DNA of 64,000 bases from Pardosa pseudoannulata (GCA_032207245.1 CM063504.1:20289426-20353425), one strand, 5' to 3'. Positions 37,308-48,946 are shown, counted from the stretch's first letter. Notes: generated from the letters alone by a model not told the origin. Program-made: numbers and translations.

Positions 37308-37451
37308 CTACAATTTGATTCTCTTGGCAAACTCTAAAGCTACAAAAGCACTAGCACTTGTCCCCAAGACGAGAAGAGATACGAAAGTCTTCAAGAAAAT
37401 CTCCCACGGTTCAGTAACTTGGCTAGTTAGAATAGTCTCGTGTTGGTCCAT
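37308..37451 (-). CDS. small single-helix membrane protein, 47 aa
   Basis: An acceptor (TCTATTTCAG) lies 9 bases upstream of an ATG that opens 47 codons ending in TAG. The protein has a polar head (MDQHETILTSQVTEPWEI), one hydrophobic helix of about 20 residues (FVSLLVLGTSASAFVALEF, residues about 22-40) and a basic tail (AKRIKL). That layout is typical of tiny tail-anchored or mitochondrial/ER subunit proteins. An AATAAA occurs about 95-100 bases past the stop on the same strand, so this looks like a last exon with the start codon near its 5' edge. Its 5' exon was not located. I do not recognise the family; STMP1, OST4, TOMM5/7 and small ATP synthase subunits do not match. Confidence 0.5.
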   Translation of the reverse strand: MDQHETILTSQVTEPWEIFLKTFVSLLVLGTSASAFVALEFAKRIKL

Positions 37452-37605
37452 TTTAACAACCTGAAATAGAATTTATATTACGCATATAAGTAGAACTTCC
37501 AGTGACATTCTAAAACTACTGATATAAAGTTGAAAACAAAACAAATATTATCAAGATAACATGAGAGTAAAATTTAGAGAAGGTTTTAACCCTAGAACAC
37601 TGACT

Positions 37606-37764
37606 GGGGCCCTTACTCTGAAAGTTGCCGTTGAGTTCAAACGTTCGTTGTGACATTACATTGGCGTCAGCTTGCGGACATTTTGCGAGCAAACGATTAA
37701 GCTGATGTCAAAATGATGTCACAACGAGCATTCGAACCGAATCGCAAAGTCCAGAGTAAGCCCC
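37606..37764. mobile_element. Harbinger-like MITE, 159 bp
   Basis: Ends GGGGCCCTTACTCTG and, inverted, GGGGCTTACTCTGGAC. Internal GTTCGTTGTGACAT and ATGTCACAACGAGC blocks pair to make it nearly palindromic. It belongs to the same family as 31485-32092. Confidence 0.65.
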
Positions 37765-38448
37765 TTGTTCTAGTCGAACATTATTACTGTTGCAATATAA
37801 CTTTTAAAAAATTTATTTTAAAGCAAGGAAAGTCAAGTTAATGCTTACGCTTTTGAAAAATCAAAGTGTCGAACCAAAGGGAAAATTTATAAATTGAAAA
37901 ATATTTAAAACTTTTGTGGATTGTTTATAAGATTACCCTCTACCTACTCTCAAGAACAAACCTCGTTCTAAGAAAACAAAAATTCTACATCTATTTCTTA
38001 GCGGTATCTAAAAGAAGACGCTAGGCATTAAAGAGTTAATACTGAACTGGGGAAAAATCTGTCGAGCATGATCAAAATAAGTATTTTCGTTAAAATCTCA
38101 GCACTGAAATTTACTTTGATTACAAAACTTCATTTCCTTTGTACAAGGATATAAAAATAGGGCAAAATCGGGTTAGTAGAAATAAGATGATTTCTGGGTA
38201 TGCGGGGAAAATTTTAATATCATTTGTTGTTTTGAGAGAACATAGTACTTAAAACAGGGTATCCGCCAAAATAAAATTTTTCAAATCCATGACTTTCCCT
38301 GACTTTAGAAGATCATTTTCCATGACTTTAAAAATATTTTGTTAAAGTACATATGAATAAAAATTCCGATATATATACAAATAAAATATATGCTTTTAGA
38401 GAAATTACAACAATTTATGATAAAAAATACTTTATAAATGTTTATAAA

Positions 38449-38451
<3 letters not shown>

Positions 38452-38511
<60 letters not shown>
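38452..38511. repeat. (AT)n microsatellite
   Basis: About 60 bases of pure AT dinucleotides. Confidence 0.95.
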
Positions 38512-38513
<2 letters not shown>

Positions 38514-39097
38514 TGTTGTATCTACATACCTAAGTTTTATCATACAGCAATTTTCTGAATGCAATCAAAAAATTTCCAATTTGAATTCAGAGTACTTAGG
38601 TATTATCGAGGTTACCAAGAATAATAGCCAAACACGATAACCCTATAACGTTTATATATAATAGCCCAAAAGATAAGCTTATATTTTGTAAAAAAAATCT
38701 TAACAAATTTTATTAAATAATAATTATTATTATATTAATAAAAATTTAGTCTATAATTTAAGAAAAAACCAGAATAATATACTTATACATTTACCCACCT
38801 ATTAAGCTTGCTTGTTTTGAGTTTCCTTGACGAACAAGTTTTACTTGGCAATAATGTCAATGGGATAATACATAAGTACCAAACTCAGTAACTTCAGCCA
38901 AATGACAAGTAAAAATAGAATTAAACAATTCAATGTAATAATTTTGCCAAAATACTTAGTGCCTCCCAATCAATAATTATTAACATTTCTATATAAATCT
39001 CAAAATTTGATGCCTCAAATTAAAAATCTTATTTACTGAAACTCCTAGTAACTCTTTACAGTAAAGATTTCCTCTTTTCCTCCAAAGTATGAATTTT

Positions 39098-39219
39098 TGA
39101 ACGGCTGTGAACATCCATGCCAGCAATGGGATTCAAGCCCACGAACTTCCGTGCCGAAGAGCAGCGCCCTACCCATTTAGCCATCGAACGGCCGAATGGG
39201 TAGAGCGTTGCTCTTCGGG
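39098..39219. mobile_element. SINE 5' halves in inverted arrangement
   Basis: Bases 39098-39192 carry the SINE 5' half in minus orientation (box B region GGGATTCAAGCCC, then GAGCAGCGCCCTACCCATTT). From 39186 the head restarts in plus orientation (CGAACGGCCGAATGGGTAGA, GCGTTGCTCTTCGG). The junction forms a strong palindrome. Confidence 0.7.
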
Positions 39220-40782
39220 CTGCCTGATATTTGTTATGGCATTGTTATCACATAATCACTGTTACTGCTGCTTTGCCACTCTAAAACCAGTTCTTCCATG
39301 CTTAACAAATTTCTCCCTTAATATTTTAAGTGAGCTAGATAAACTACGATAACAAACATTTAATTGGAAATTAAAAGAAAAATAATAATTGATTTAATTA
39401 TAATAAAATTAGTATTAATTCTAAATTTTATTAGTACATCCTCAAAAATGCCCTGCTTTTCTGTTTTTATGTTTAAAATTCAAATAGTTTTTTTCTGAAA
39501 AGTATATGCAAATAATAGCTTTCCGTATGCGGAGTTGCATGGATATACACTTAATAACGTTTACTTGTATACTATGCAGACTTGTATTTTATACCAGGCT
39601 ATTCCCCTCTTCACCAATGTTGATGTTTGCATTGATTTGTGTTCCTTAATTGAAAGCAAGACTCGTATGGATATCTCCAACGGCATCTAATAATTAAATC
39701 TAGAAATTAAAAATTAAAACGTTCCGATCTCTGATACTCCATACGCAACGCTGGTCTCTGAATATTAACCGGATATCATCGCGTGGAGACGACATCGGAC
39801 TGACAGACTGAAATCGCTGCGTCGCGTACACGAGACGGGTTAATGTTTTTGGTGCTTTCTAAACAGTGCATCTTCAAGCATAACAAAAGATAAAAACATA
39901 CATACGTATGTTACATATTAATATTGTTAGTTTGAGAAAAGAAAATTCACCCCCCCTTCAAAAAAAACCCGGATTTTATACTCCCTCTCCCCCTAAAACA
40001 TTGTTTTTTAATGAAACTCGCTTGAGCTGGTATTTTAATACAAAAACACTGGTTTTTTTATAACTCTTCACAGATTCTCGGAAACGAATGTGGAGGAGGG
40101 GGGGGGGTCTAGAAGACCGAATATACGGGTGAGAGAGAAGCCTACCCTGGTCTTGCCTCATTAACACACGAGAAAAGAAACAGAAGACAAATCGAATCGT
40201 ACTGCTGCAATAGAAATATTCGACCCTTCCGGTGCAGTGTACACTGCCCTAATGAGTATGTTTTTCTACGCTCGTATATTCAACGGTTTCGCTTCTCACA
40301 ACGAAATTACACATGATCACCGGCAAGGTCAAGGACGTTCGATATCATCCCCTTCCCTCCCACTCCTTTGTCACATCACAAGCCGATATGTACTTTTTTT
40401 TCTTCTCAACCAACGGCATATCACGCGTAACGAGACACTACACATCGGAACATTACCTGGTCAGCCCGTAGCAACTGTCTCACCACGCAATTAAAGCGCC
40501 GTATTATGTCACATGTATCAGTGTACAAAAAATAGATGAACGGAAGTCCAGTGCTATGGACAAAAGAGAGAAGTATCTAGCCGCTTCTGTTCAGAAAGGA
40601 AATTCGCTTGCAGAGGCATTTCTTGATTTTTCTTAATTGGTAGCTTAGCGGATCCATGACTTTCTATGACTTTTACTCATTTTACTTAGAAAATCATGAC
40701 TTTCCATGACAAAATTAATCCATTGTCTAAATCCATGATTTTCCCTGACTTTTCCTGACTTTCCAAGTGCGCGGAAACCGTG

Positions 40783-41668
40783 TTAAAATCACAAGTACAA
40801 GACAAAATGTCCATCTCCTTTTAAAAAAAATTTTTTAAGTCTTAATAACTCTCCAACTATAAAAAAAAATAATTTTGTCATTTTAAGCAGTATATTTAAA
40901 GAAAAACAAAAGTATATACAAAGCATAAAAATGATTAACTGCAACATAATTTTTGAAATTTGCACATTAGAAACTTAAATTTTATTTCAATTCAAATTAG
41001 AGATAGATTTTTCATTCTGTAAACCTGAACTTCAAACAGATTGACATTTTTATTAAAAAGTATTAAATCTGTTAAACTGATAATTAAAAAAATGTCTATC
41101 ATGCTGTGAAATGAAATACATTGTTTGCATCAATAGAGAATCACGGAATAAAAAATGATAGATTCTATTTGATGAAAAAAAATCAATCTAGTTTACATAT
41201 ATCAAAAGTTATTCTTCGATTAAATAGATTTTTTTCTCTATATATTTTTATGTTTTTTAATGTTATTGCTTCATATAACAAAACTAAATTTTTAAGTCAC
41301 GGCTTTATTAGTTATCTAGTAAATTTTTTTAAACTTTTCGTAGTCCTTGGGAAGATTACTTGACCTACATCATCTAATGGAATACACCTGTGGTAAGCTA
41401 ATAAACGTTATATTCTGTAGGATACAGTTCTTTCCCTTAAAAAGGAAAAAAATCGGGAAAATACATTTAATTTAAAAATATTTATGAAAAATTGTGGTAT
41501 ACTATTTTTCAAACGCAAGTAAGAACATTTAACAAAAATATTTTTTTTTAATTGCTTTCTAGAGAATTTTTTCTTTTGTGGCGTGTTATAATATTTTTAA
41601 ACAATTCTTAAAATGACGTTTACTTCTGTGTAAACTTCAGACGAGAGCTCGTGATTCTTAATTGAATA
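40783..41668. other. AT-rich spacer
   Basis: The 80-codon frame at 41121-41363 is Phe/Ile/Lys-rich and typical of chance frames in AT-rich DNA. Nothing else was seen. Confidence 0.3.
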
Positions 41669-41670
41669 TA

Positions 41671-42179
41671 GGGGCATTCTTAATTGAATACTCTAGACCA
41701 GGGCTGTCCAACTGGCGGCCCGCATCCGGCCCGCCAACACAAATTGTGCGGATCGCCAACTTCTTATTCAGCATATTTCTTTTTTCAGAATTTTATGGTA
41801 TCAAGAAGCATCCGAGACTACCATTCTTGGTCAAGCCAAGGTCCCCGAAGTTTCCTCTTGATCGCAAATTGTTTTATAATCCTTCTGTTCCATTGTTTTA
41901 ATTAATAATTCAACTATTAATTGTTATTGTATAAGAGGTAAGAGGTTATTGTTCAACTTTTCCAAACTGCGGCCCGCCAGGTGATCAGGGACCAGAATTT
42001 TGGCCCGTGGGCTCTTTGTAGTTGGACAGCCCTGCTCTAGACGTTGCGAGTAGGTTCGAACGTTCGTTGTGAAGTCATTTTGACGTTAACTTGATCGTTT
42101 GCTCCTATAATGTCCACAAGTTGACGTCAAAGTGGCGTCACAACGAAGGTTCGAACCTCAACGTTCAGAGTAAGGGCCC
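41671..42179. mobile_element. Harbinger-like MITE interrupted by a hAT element
   Basis: The right end, inverted, reads GGGCCCTTACTCTGAACGTT. The left end is disturbed but resumes as ACTCTAGACGTTGCGAGTAG around the inserted hAT element. Subterminal TTCGAACGTTCGTTGTGA and TCACAACGAAGGTTCGAACC blocks pair. Without the insertion it would be about 165 bp, like its relative at 37606. Confidence 0.6.
41699..42034. mobile_element. hAT MITE, 336 bp, perfect ends and 8-bp duplication
   Basis: Perfect 14-bp terminal repeats (CAGGGCTGTCCAAC) and an exact 8-bp flanking duplication CTCTAGAC. Subterminal GCGGCCCGC blocks occur at both sides. The interior has no transposase. It is inserted within the terminal repeat of the Harbinger-like MITE, so it is the younger of the two. 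Confidence 0.88.
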
Positions 42180-42826
42180 AAGTCTGTTCGACAAAAGTGT
42201 AAAGCACTGCAAGAAATACAACTTTTATGCATAAAATGTATCTAAATAGTTTCCATAATGCGAGAACGATCTTTTGTCGATACTGTTTCTGGGGAGTCGA
42301 GCACCGGCGAGCTAATACTTTTGTTCGTCCCTGTATAACTTTTCGTCTACCTTTATGTAAATTTTGAACCCTTAATAAAACCCAAGTTAAAATTACATTA
42401 AAAAAGTCGATTTAAGCAGGTGATATCACAACTTCTTACTGCTTCGATGCAGCCTACGATAGCTTATGACTTGACAGCTATTCCGCAGTCAGGCAGAAAT
42501 AGAATGTAATAATTTTCAGTAAAAAATAATTTATGGGAAGTTTTAATTTAAAAGTGATAATTATAAAATTGTAATAATATGTCAGTCTATTGTGTAATTG
42601 ATCAACGAATCATTGGATAATGTATTTGTATAACCACTTGCACACTGTACAGATACCAACGAATTTTATGCTCTTGAATTTCGCCGCCTGCTTGTGGAAC
42701 ATTTGAAGTATATTTTAACTTCTTTCACAAAAATAATACACGCCAATTTATGGTATTAAGTATTTAACCCCATATTTTTAATTATTCTAAAATTTCACCG
42801 ATCAGTGATAGCATTAAATGTGATTG

Positions 42827-43003
42827 ATTTGGTTTCGGAGTGCTATAGTCTATTTTTTTTTGCAACACGAGGGATAATGAGACCGGAATCTACTGCTTAA
42901 AGCCAATTCCAAATGGCTAGGAATATCCGTGCCACAATAGGATTCGAACCCACCAATTCCAGTATTGAAGGCCAGCACCCTAACCATTCGACCATCGTTT
43001 GGC
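42827..43003 (-). mobile_element. SINE copy, complete, with target duplication
   Basis: A minus-strand copy with box A region (CCAAACGATGGTCGAATGGT), intact box B GGGTTCGAATCC and the CATTATCCCTCGTGTTGC tail. TTAAATGTGATTG flanks both sides exactly. Confidence 0.88.
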
Positions 43004-43271
43004 TTAAATGTGATTGTCCCTCATGCATTCCAACACCTTACATAAAAAGGTTTTAAAAATCAATAGTAATGCACCTGGAGCTCTTTAAAAAACCTACAAA
43101 GCTGAAATTTAAAAAAAAATAACTTTTTCAGTGTTTACACATAGCATTTCATTAACACAATAAAGTGAGCATTCCTTTCTACTGTAACTTAAATTAGGGG
43201 AAATAATTCTCAGACATACTTCATCGACTAGATTTAATCAAAGAATGTAATTTCCTTCCGGCATCTTTTAA

Positions 43272-43903
43272 CACTTGGCATGCGGGTATACTTCACCGCC
43301 AACTTGCGTGCAGCGGGCGTTTTTTCGTGAATCTCACGGAAGTTTAGTTACTCAGAAAAATCGCAGTAAATCGAAAACTACTTTTTTTTATGAACGAAAC
43401 TTTTTCTTTTTATTTTACACTTTAATATATACTGTATGATTATTTAACAAAAAAATATTTTTACGAAAATATTTTTTTAAATCACAAAAATAAACGATTT
43501 TTAAAATTTTGCAATGTATTCAAAAATATTTTTTCATCACAAGTGCAAATAGAACTATTTATTATCAATTTTTTGTTCAACAATAAAAACAAAGCTTCAA
43601 ATTGACAAAACACGACTTATACGTTCTGGAGCAAGGAATTCGATTGAAGACGAAATAACGCAACAAAAGACCGAGTTACTCGACAATCATAACTTGTGGA
43701 AAGAAAAAAATGTAAAGCGTTGCATAGCAACGCAAACAACAGGCATCTAATGTCACACATACATATAATTATACTTATTTAGTAGATTTGTGGTGGTTAG
43801 CGGCTATCCACCACAAATTTACTAAATACGTATTTTAACGTGACCCGCGCTCCAGGGACAGACTGCAAAAAAACGTGAAAATACGTTGCTCGCACGCGAA
43901 GTG
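43272..43903. mobile_element. piggyBac-like non-autonomous element with TTAA duplication
   Basis: TTAA flanks both ends. Terminal repeats CACTTGGCATGCG and, inverted, CACTTCGCGTGCG agree at 11 of 13 positions. The 632-bp interior has no transposase but holds a large hairpin near 43777-43827 and GTTGCATAGCAACG, a perfect X-box-like palindrome, near 43722-43735. Confidence 0.75.
43777..43827. other. near-perfect hairpin inside the piggyBac-like element
   Basis: ATTTAGTAGATTTGTGGTGG followed by TTAGC pairs with GGCTA and CCACCACAAATTTACTAAAT, with almost no loop. It may help the element's termini pair, or may be the scar of an older palindromic insertion. Confidence 0.75.
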
Positions 43904-43907
43904 TTAA

Positions 43908-44983
43908 ATTCTGGTGTTATAAGTCGAATTCATAGGTTAGCCCATCCACAGCCATACAACCATATCTGGTGGTATAAAAAAAGTTGAGACCAACAATTGA
44001 TTTTTTTTAAACTTTTCCTCACGTGTAAGAAAATAACGCCGACATTTCTGTATTTGTAAGACTGCATTAGAAGTTTAATCTCCGGAATACAAAGTAATCA
44101 ATCGAAAAGTAGTTCCAGGATATTTTCAAATAACACTATCAAATAAACGTTGTAGTAATAATCCTGTACAAACTTCACGTTCACGAATACAACTTATAAT
44201 ACTATTTCAAAATAAATTGTAGATAATTGAATATTTTATATTTTGTATTAAAATTTAATAGAAATCAAGGAGATTTAAGAACTGGTTTAAATATATTTTG
44301 ATACGATTCTTTGTCATAATAGAAAAATTTTTGGACTACTATTTGTGGTTTTCTTTAGGTAAAACATTTGCACGTATTAGTAACACGGTATGACGGAACT
44401 GTTAAAATAAAGTTGATAACATACCTTACAAAAATGCTTTTGGGTAGGGAGCAAACTAAAACAAAAATCTTTTAGATAATCACTGTACAAGCAATCAAAA
44501 GTGTATATTTGTATGGTATGGTAAATGGTATGGTCGTCTAAATTTGGCCCCTTGATTGGTCATGTTTTAGATATATCGTGGATGAAAGGGATTTGTTTGT
44601 TAACCAACCTTTGAGGGATGCACATTTTTCAGAATAAAGCGAAAACATTCTGTATTCAGCATTAAATACATTTCCTAATAATTGACAAGTAACAGTCTTA
44701 AGCTATTCTAAAATAGTGCTTTAAGAATAATTTCTGTGTTTTAAATCTAAAATACTGGTGTACATGAAGCCCTAACAAATTCATGAGTATTTTAGATTTA
44801 GAATACAAAAGTAGAATTGTACAAAGACTAATTCATGGTCAGGCCAGGCTTCTTAAAATAATAAAAAAGAAAATATTCCTTTCATGGTGAAAAAAAATTG
44901 TAAGCTAATGACATCAGCTTCAACAAAAATCTCAGAAATGATTTAAATAGAATATTGAATTTTATATGCTTATTAAAATAGAT
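43908..44983. other. AT-rich spacer with a 14-bp inverted repeat
   Basis: AAATCTAAAATACT near 44742 pairs with AGTATTTTAGATTT near 44786, about 30 bases apart. No gene is supported. Confidence 0.35.
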
Positions 44984-46613
44984 TTAAATATCTTCAGGAT
45001 CTTCAGGATGGTAGTTCAACTGGACTGCCTGGGCCGAGCCCTCTAATCCAGAGATTTCTAACAGTAAGCATAAAATGAGATTTAAATATTGGTGAAAAGA
45101 ATGAATAAACCTAATCCTGACTGAAAAATTTACTAGAAAATTAATTACTAGAAAAATAACGTAAAGCTTAACTGCTCTTAAAAGTCTAAAATATCCTTGA
45201 CAGTTCATTACAATTGTTTCAAAAAACTATTTTGAAAAATACTCACACCCACGTCATTCCTCAGCAAAAAATATAAATGGGATCGAGTGACGTATTTATA
45301 GAGGGTCGGGGGTCTAAACCCTTCCCGAAATATTTTCAATATATGCATCACAAGATTATTTTAACTTATTAAAATTTGCTTACATTACTAGTTTTAACTA
45401 CAAGTATTGAAAGAAAGTTTTCAACCATTAAAAGGGTAAATATTGATTGTATTCCATTTTTATTTTAGTTTCCTACAACAGCTCGAAAAGTACAAGCTGA
45501 GAACAATTTGGAAACTTTAGGTCTAAACCAAACATCTGAACCATACGTGTACGTATTGTTATTCTGTAAAATTGTGTAGCATTTTTTCTATTGTATTTTA
45601 TTTTTAATACTTATGTAAACATCTGATTTAAAATCTAATTCATTTTTTTGTTAAGGAAGTTACTGTCCTTGTTCCTATTTTTATGTTTTATTACACTCTT
45701 CTTATAAGACCCGAAGTTTAACAAATGTGGTCAATAGAAAAGAAGTTTTATTTATAAAAATTCTAATGTATTCATAAATGATTAAACTTAAAAATTAAGA
45801 TGAAATTGTATCGAGCCTAATCTGGGATAAAACAAAGAAAGCCGGTACGAGGTACAAGGGGCTGACTGTTCGAACATTTGTTGCTATCTATAGTCATTTA
45901 AAGGTAAAGTTACTAATGTAGGATAATAATATCTAGTTTACTGATAAAAATCATTGGGAGTTAATTGAGTTCACATGAGAAAAATAAAAAAGATCTAAAA
46001 TACTTTACGAGACACAGTTTCTGTAGGTGCAGCCTCAATTATACAGATATAGAAACCTTCCTTATTTGTTATTCACCCACACATTTTACAAACAAGTCTA
46101 TAAATAAAACCCCATTCTTAAAAAAAGATACTATTGGAAACAAGATAGGACCAAGGTACTTATAGTTTCAAAGTAAAACGAGCTCCTTCTGATCTCTTTG
46201 CATATAAACTAAAAGGAAACATTTTACTTTATAGCAAATTGGTATTTTTCATATTTTTGTGACATTTACCAATCCAAACTAGTATTATAAAGACCGCTAC
46301 TGTTTTTAGATAACGTAAATAAATAAATCTCAATAAATGCCGTGTAAAGGAAAACAGAGTTTTTGCCCACCATGACTCCTGGATGTTTAGGGGGAATCAT
46401 TTTAGGCAAAAGTAAATTGTAGATATAACGCAGATCAATAACTTTTAACAGATCTTTATAAACTTAAAAATAAAGAAATAACTGATTGTAAGAAACTTTG
46501 AAATGTTGCTTCCGTTGAAACATTGAAACGTTAACGTTATAGTCAAAATAAATAATGTATATTTTATATAGTTAAATAAGAAATTTAGTATAGAGTTCTA
46601 TAATTTTAGCATG

Positions 46614-46683
<70 letters not shown>

Positions 46684-48460
46684 TGTGTGTTTATATTAGT
46701 ATTAAAAAATACCGGGAAAAAAGTTCAATATATAAAAATACACAATATTTGGTTAAAAATAAAGCATTCCAAAGAGGGGGAAAAGTATCCAATTACTGAA
46801 GAAATATAATCTACTACAAGTTTGAATTTATAATATATATTTTACCGTTGTGTATCCAAACTGAATTTTTTAAAATGAGAACAAAGGAGAGTAAATTGAA
46901 TAATTACATTTAAAAATGGATATTCTAAATTTCATTTTAAACTATGCATTCTATTTCAAACTAACCTTTCAAAATACGAATCGTCTTCCACTATAGGTCT
47001 TGGGCAATTGTTCTTAAATTTTCACTATAATGTGTAAAGAAAACTTCCTCACTTATCCAGGATACATTTATTATTTTGAAGACGATATCTGACATCGAAA
47101 ATTGTGTACAATTTTATAATGTAACTATAGTAACTGTAATTCTACCTATCATGCCGCATGGGTCTCAGATGAAAAGTTACCGTGTAACATATATTAATGC
47201 ATAAAAATCCCTTATTATAGAATTTTATACATTTGATAAATGGTGTTGGTAAAATGCGATGTGAATCAGAAAGTGAAATCCTGTCTAACTTGTGAAAGAT
47301 GCATTATAGGGAAATTTATAAAATAAACGCGATTGAAGGTCAAGGTAAAGAAAGGTAACTGGGCGCTTGAAAGTCATTTGACTTGTTAGATTAATCTCAA
47401 GACCTTCATCATTTGATTTGATTGGCTTGTTAAAAAACATAATTTCTTTTAATATGTTACTAGTAAATTCGTTCCCGCTAATATGTTTGTCCTTTTAGCT
47501 TGTCAGACAGAACTTCGAACCGTATTTTTTTGTACCTGTTTAAGTTCCGGTTAAACTAAAAAAAATATGTCAGTTCAATTCCGGTTTTCGTTCCTCCAAA
47601 GATAACAGTTTTCGATTCAGTTCCTAATGAATAATTTTATTTTATGTATAATCTTATTTGTACTAAAAATATAATTGTATCATAAATAAAAAAGATGTAA
47701 TTCTATCAAAATTTAGATAATTTTATTCTTTTTTAATTGATACACTGCGATAATTATAAGGTTGACGTTAAATTAGAAAATATTGATAAGTTGGTTACAG
47801 TAACAAAATAACAGTTGGTTACAGTAACAAAATGACTGACGATATATCGAACTGAAATAAACCGATATTTTTTCGGTTCAGTTCCGGATTCGTTCCAACC
47901 AAAATAACGGTTTTTTCAGGTTTTCGGTTCAGTTTCGGTTCGAATCCCTGATGTAAGATCAGAAGTTAGATTACATCATTGTGATAGTATGTTGATCAAA
48001 AATGTTCTGCAATATTTCTTCTTAAAATATTTATTGTCCGACACTTGAAATTAAATACTGTTCAGTTAATTTGCAGACAAGGAAATAAAATTGATGTGCA
48101 ATAGTATGTATCTGTTATACTCTGAACATAGATTGATTATAAGGATAATATTCCTTTAGTTGAATCTCTCAAAATAGTTTTCTAAGCTGCTTCCCGGGAG
48201 AAGAAATTGAGAAAATTAATGCTTTTAAACTCACTGTGTTTTAAAACATTAAAAAGAATCTTATTTATTTCATTTATATTTTATTAAAAATCAGAAAATT
48301 TAATAAAAAGTAGACTTACCGCAATGATTTCGGAGCAACTCAATTGGCATTCAGCATACGTAGCATAAATTGCATAGCATAAAATGTACCACTGAATATA
48401 TATTTTTTTGTTCACTGGCATGTCAATTAGAGGTTTACAATGTTGTTCATGTGGGGCCAT
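44984..48460 (-). CDS. probable minus-strand gene, N-terminal and C-terminal exons seen
   Basis: The first exon (48460-48320) starts MAPHEQHCKPLIDMPV, carries a hydrophobic, aromatic stretch (IYIQWYILCYAIYATYAE) and ends SEIIA at a GTAAGT donor in phase 0. It could be a signal or membrane anchor. A terminal exon (45057-44984) follows an acceptor (TGCTTACTGTTAG) in phase 1 and reads ISGLEGSAQAVQLNYHPEDP, EDI, then TAA. A weaker internal exon (47012-46966; NNCPRPIVEDDSYFE, donor GTTAGT) joins the first in frame. At least one exon needed to restore phase between it and the last was not found, so linking these pieces into one gene is inference. A hAT element and a microsatellite lie in the would-be introns. 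Family not recognised. Confidence 0.4.
45469..45579 (+). CDS. candidate terminal coding exon, 36 aa, phase 0
   Basis: A pyrimidine-rich acceptor (TTCCATTTTTATTTTAG) opens a frame reading FPTTARKVQAENNLETLG, LNQTSEPYVYVLLFCKIV and TAG. The first 26 residues look strongly coding; the last ones may instead be intron if the GTACGT at 45548 is a donor. It lies on the opposite strand to, and inside, the probable minus-strand gene. It shares phase 0 with the isolated plus-strand exons at 9189 and 29661, but a link across 15-36 kb is speculative. Confidence 0.4.
   Translation, partial: FPTTARKVQAENNLETLGLNQTSEPYVYVLLFCKIV
45580..46610. other. AT-rich sequence
   Basis: A minus-strand stretch near 46400-46320 (PPKHPGVMVGKNSVFLY) has unusual G+C for this region but no splice or start support. 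Otherwise nothing was seen. Confidence 0.25.
46611..46681. repeat. (AT)n microsatellite
   Basis: About 70 bases of AT dinucleotides ending in a short GTGTGT. Confidence 0.95.
47508..47950. mobile_element. hAT-type element with TTCGAACCG ends and internal 21-bp repeat
   Basis: The right end, inverted, is CAGGGATTCGAACCGAAACT; the left end is CAGAACTTCGAACCGTATTT. Flanking octamers TTGTCAGA and ATGTAAGA agree at 6 of 8 bases. Inside, GGTTTTCGGTTC-type repeats and two tandem copies of GTTGGTTACAGTAACAAAAT are present. No transposase. Confidence 0.55.
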
Positions 48461-48663
48461 TTTTTTAACAAAGATTATTCCACAGAGTCATATTTTAAGT
48501 ATGACTAACCCTTAAATAAGCAAAAGTCAAATACATGTTGTATTAAAAAATTAGTTCATGTATTAGCAATTCATTGCATTAATAGTAAATTAACAACGAG
48601 TTAGTCTGCAAATCATTGAATTAAATCGACCACAGTCTGATTTTCTCAACCATTTTGATTTTG

Positions 48664-48835
48664 TTGAATGATGGCCACATGAATTAGACTCTTCTCTTCG
48701 GTGCGAAATTCGCGAAATCAAACCCGCTGCTGGCGTGAATGTTTGTAGCAGTTCAGAAGCACCTTTATGCAGTAAGCCTCGGTTTCATTAACTCTTGTGT
48801 AACAAAAGAGTAAACAGTTTCACTCCAAACCAAAC
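48664..48835 (+). mobile_element. SINE copy
   Basis: TTGAATGATGGCCACATGAA (box A region), TCTCTTCGGTGCGAAATTCG, GTTTGTAGCAGTTCAGAAGC and the CACTCCAAACCAAAC tail are recognisable. Box B is changed (AAATCAAACCC). Confidence 0.75.
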
Positions 48836-48946
48836 ATTATTGATTTTTGCTTGCTACCTTTTCTTTACGTCATTGAGCTTTGAAGTCCTAGATTCACAAA
48901 AAGGACATTCAAAAAGATTAAAATTCACTGAGTTTAATCATTAAAA

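Larger units (their letters stand above)
38255..40782. mobile_element. candidate 2.5-kb inverted-repeat element with CATGACTTTCC arrays
   Basis: The left end is CAGGGTATCCGCC; the right end, inverted, is CACGGTTTCCGCG. Both ends are followed inwards by repeated CCATGACTTTCC/CCTGACTTT units. TTAAAA directly abuts both ends and may be the target duplication. The CAGGG-type end suggests hAT or a relative. The interior carries an (AT)n array and a SINE, and a short ORF, MDKREKYLAASVQKGN, near the right end. It may be one element with later insertions or two fragments of the family. Confidence 0.45.
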
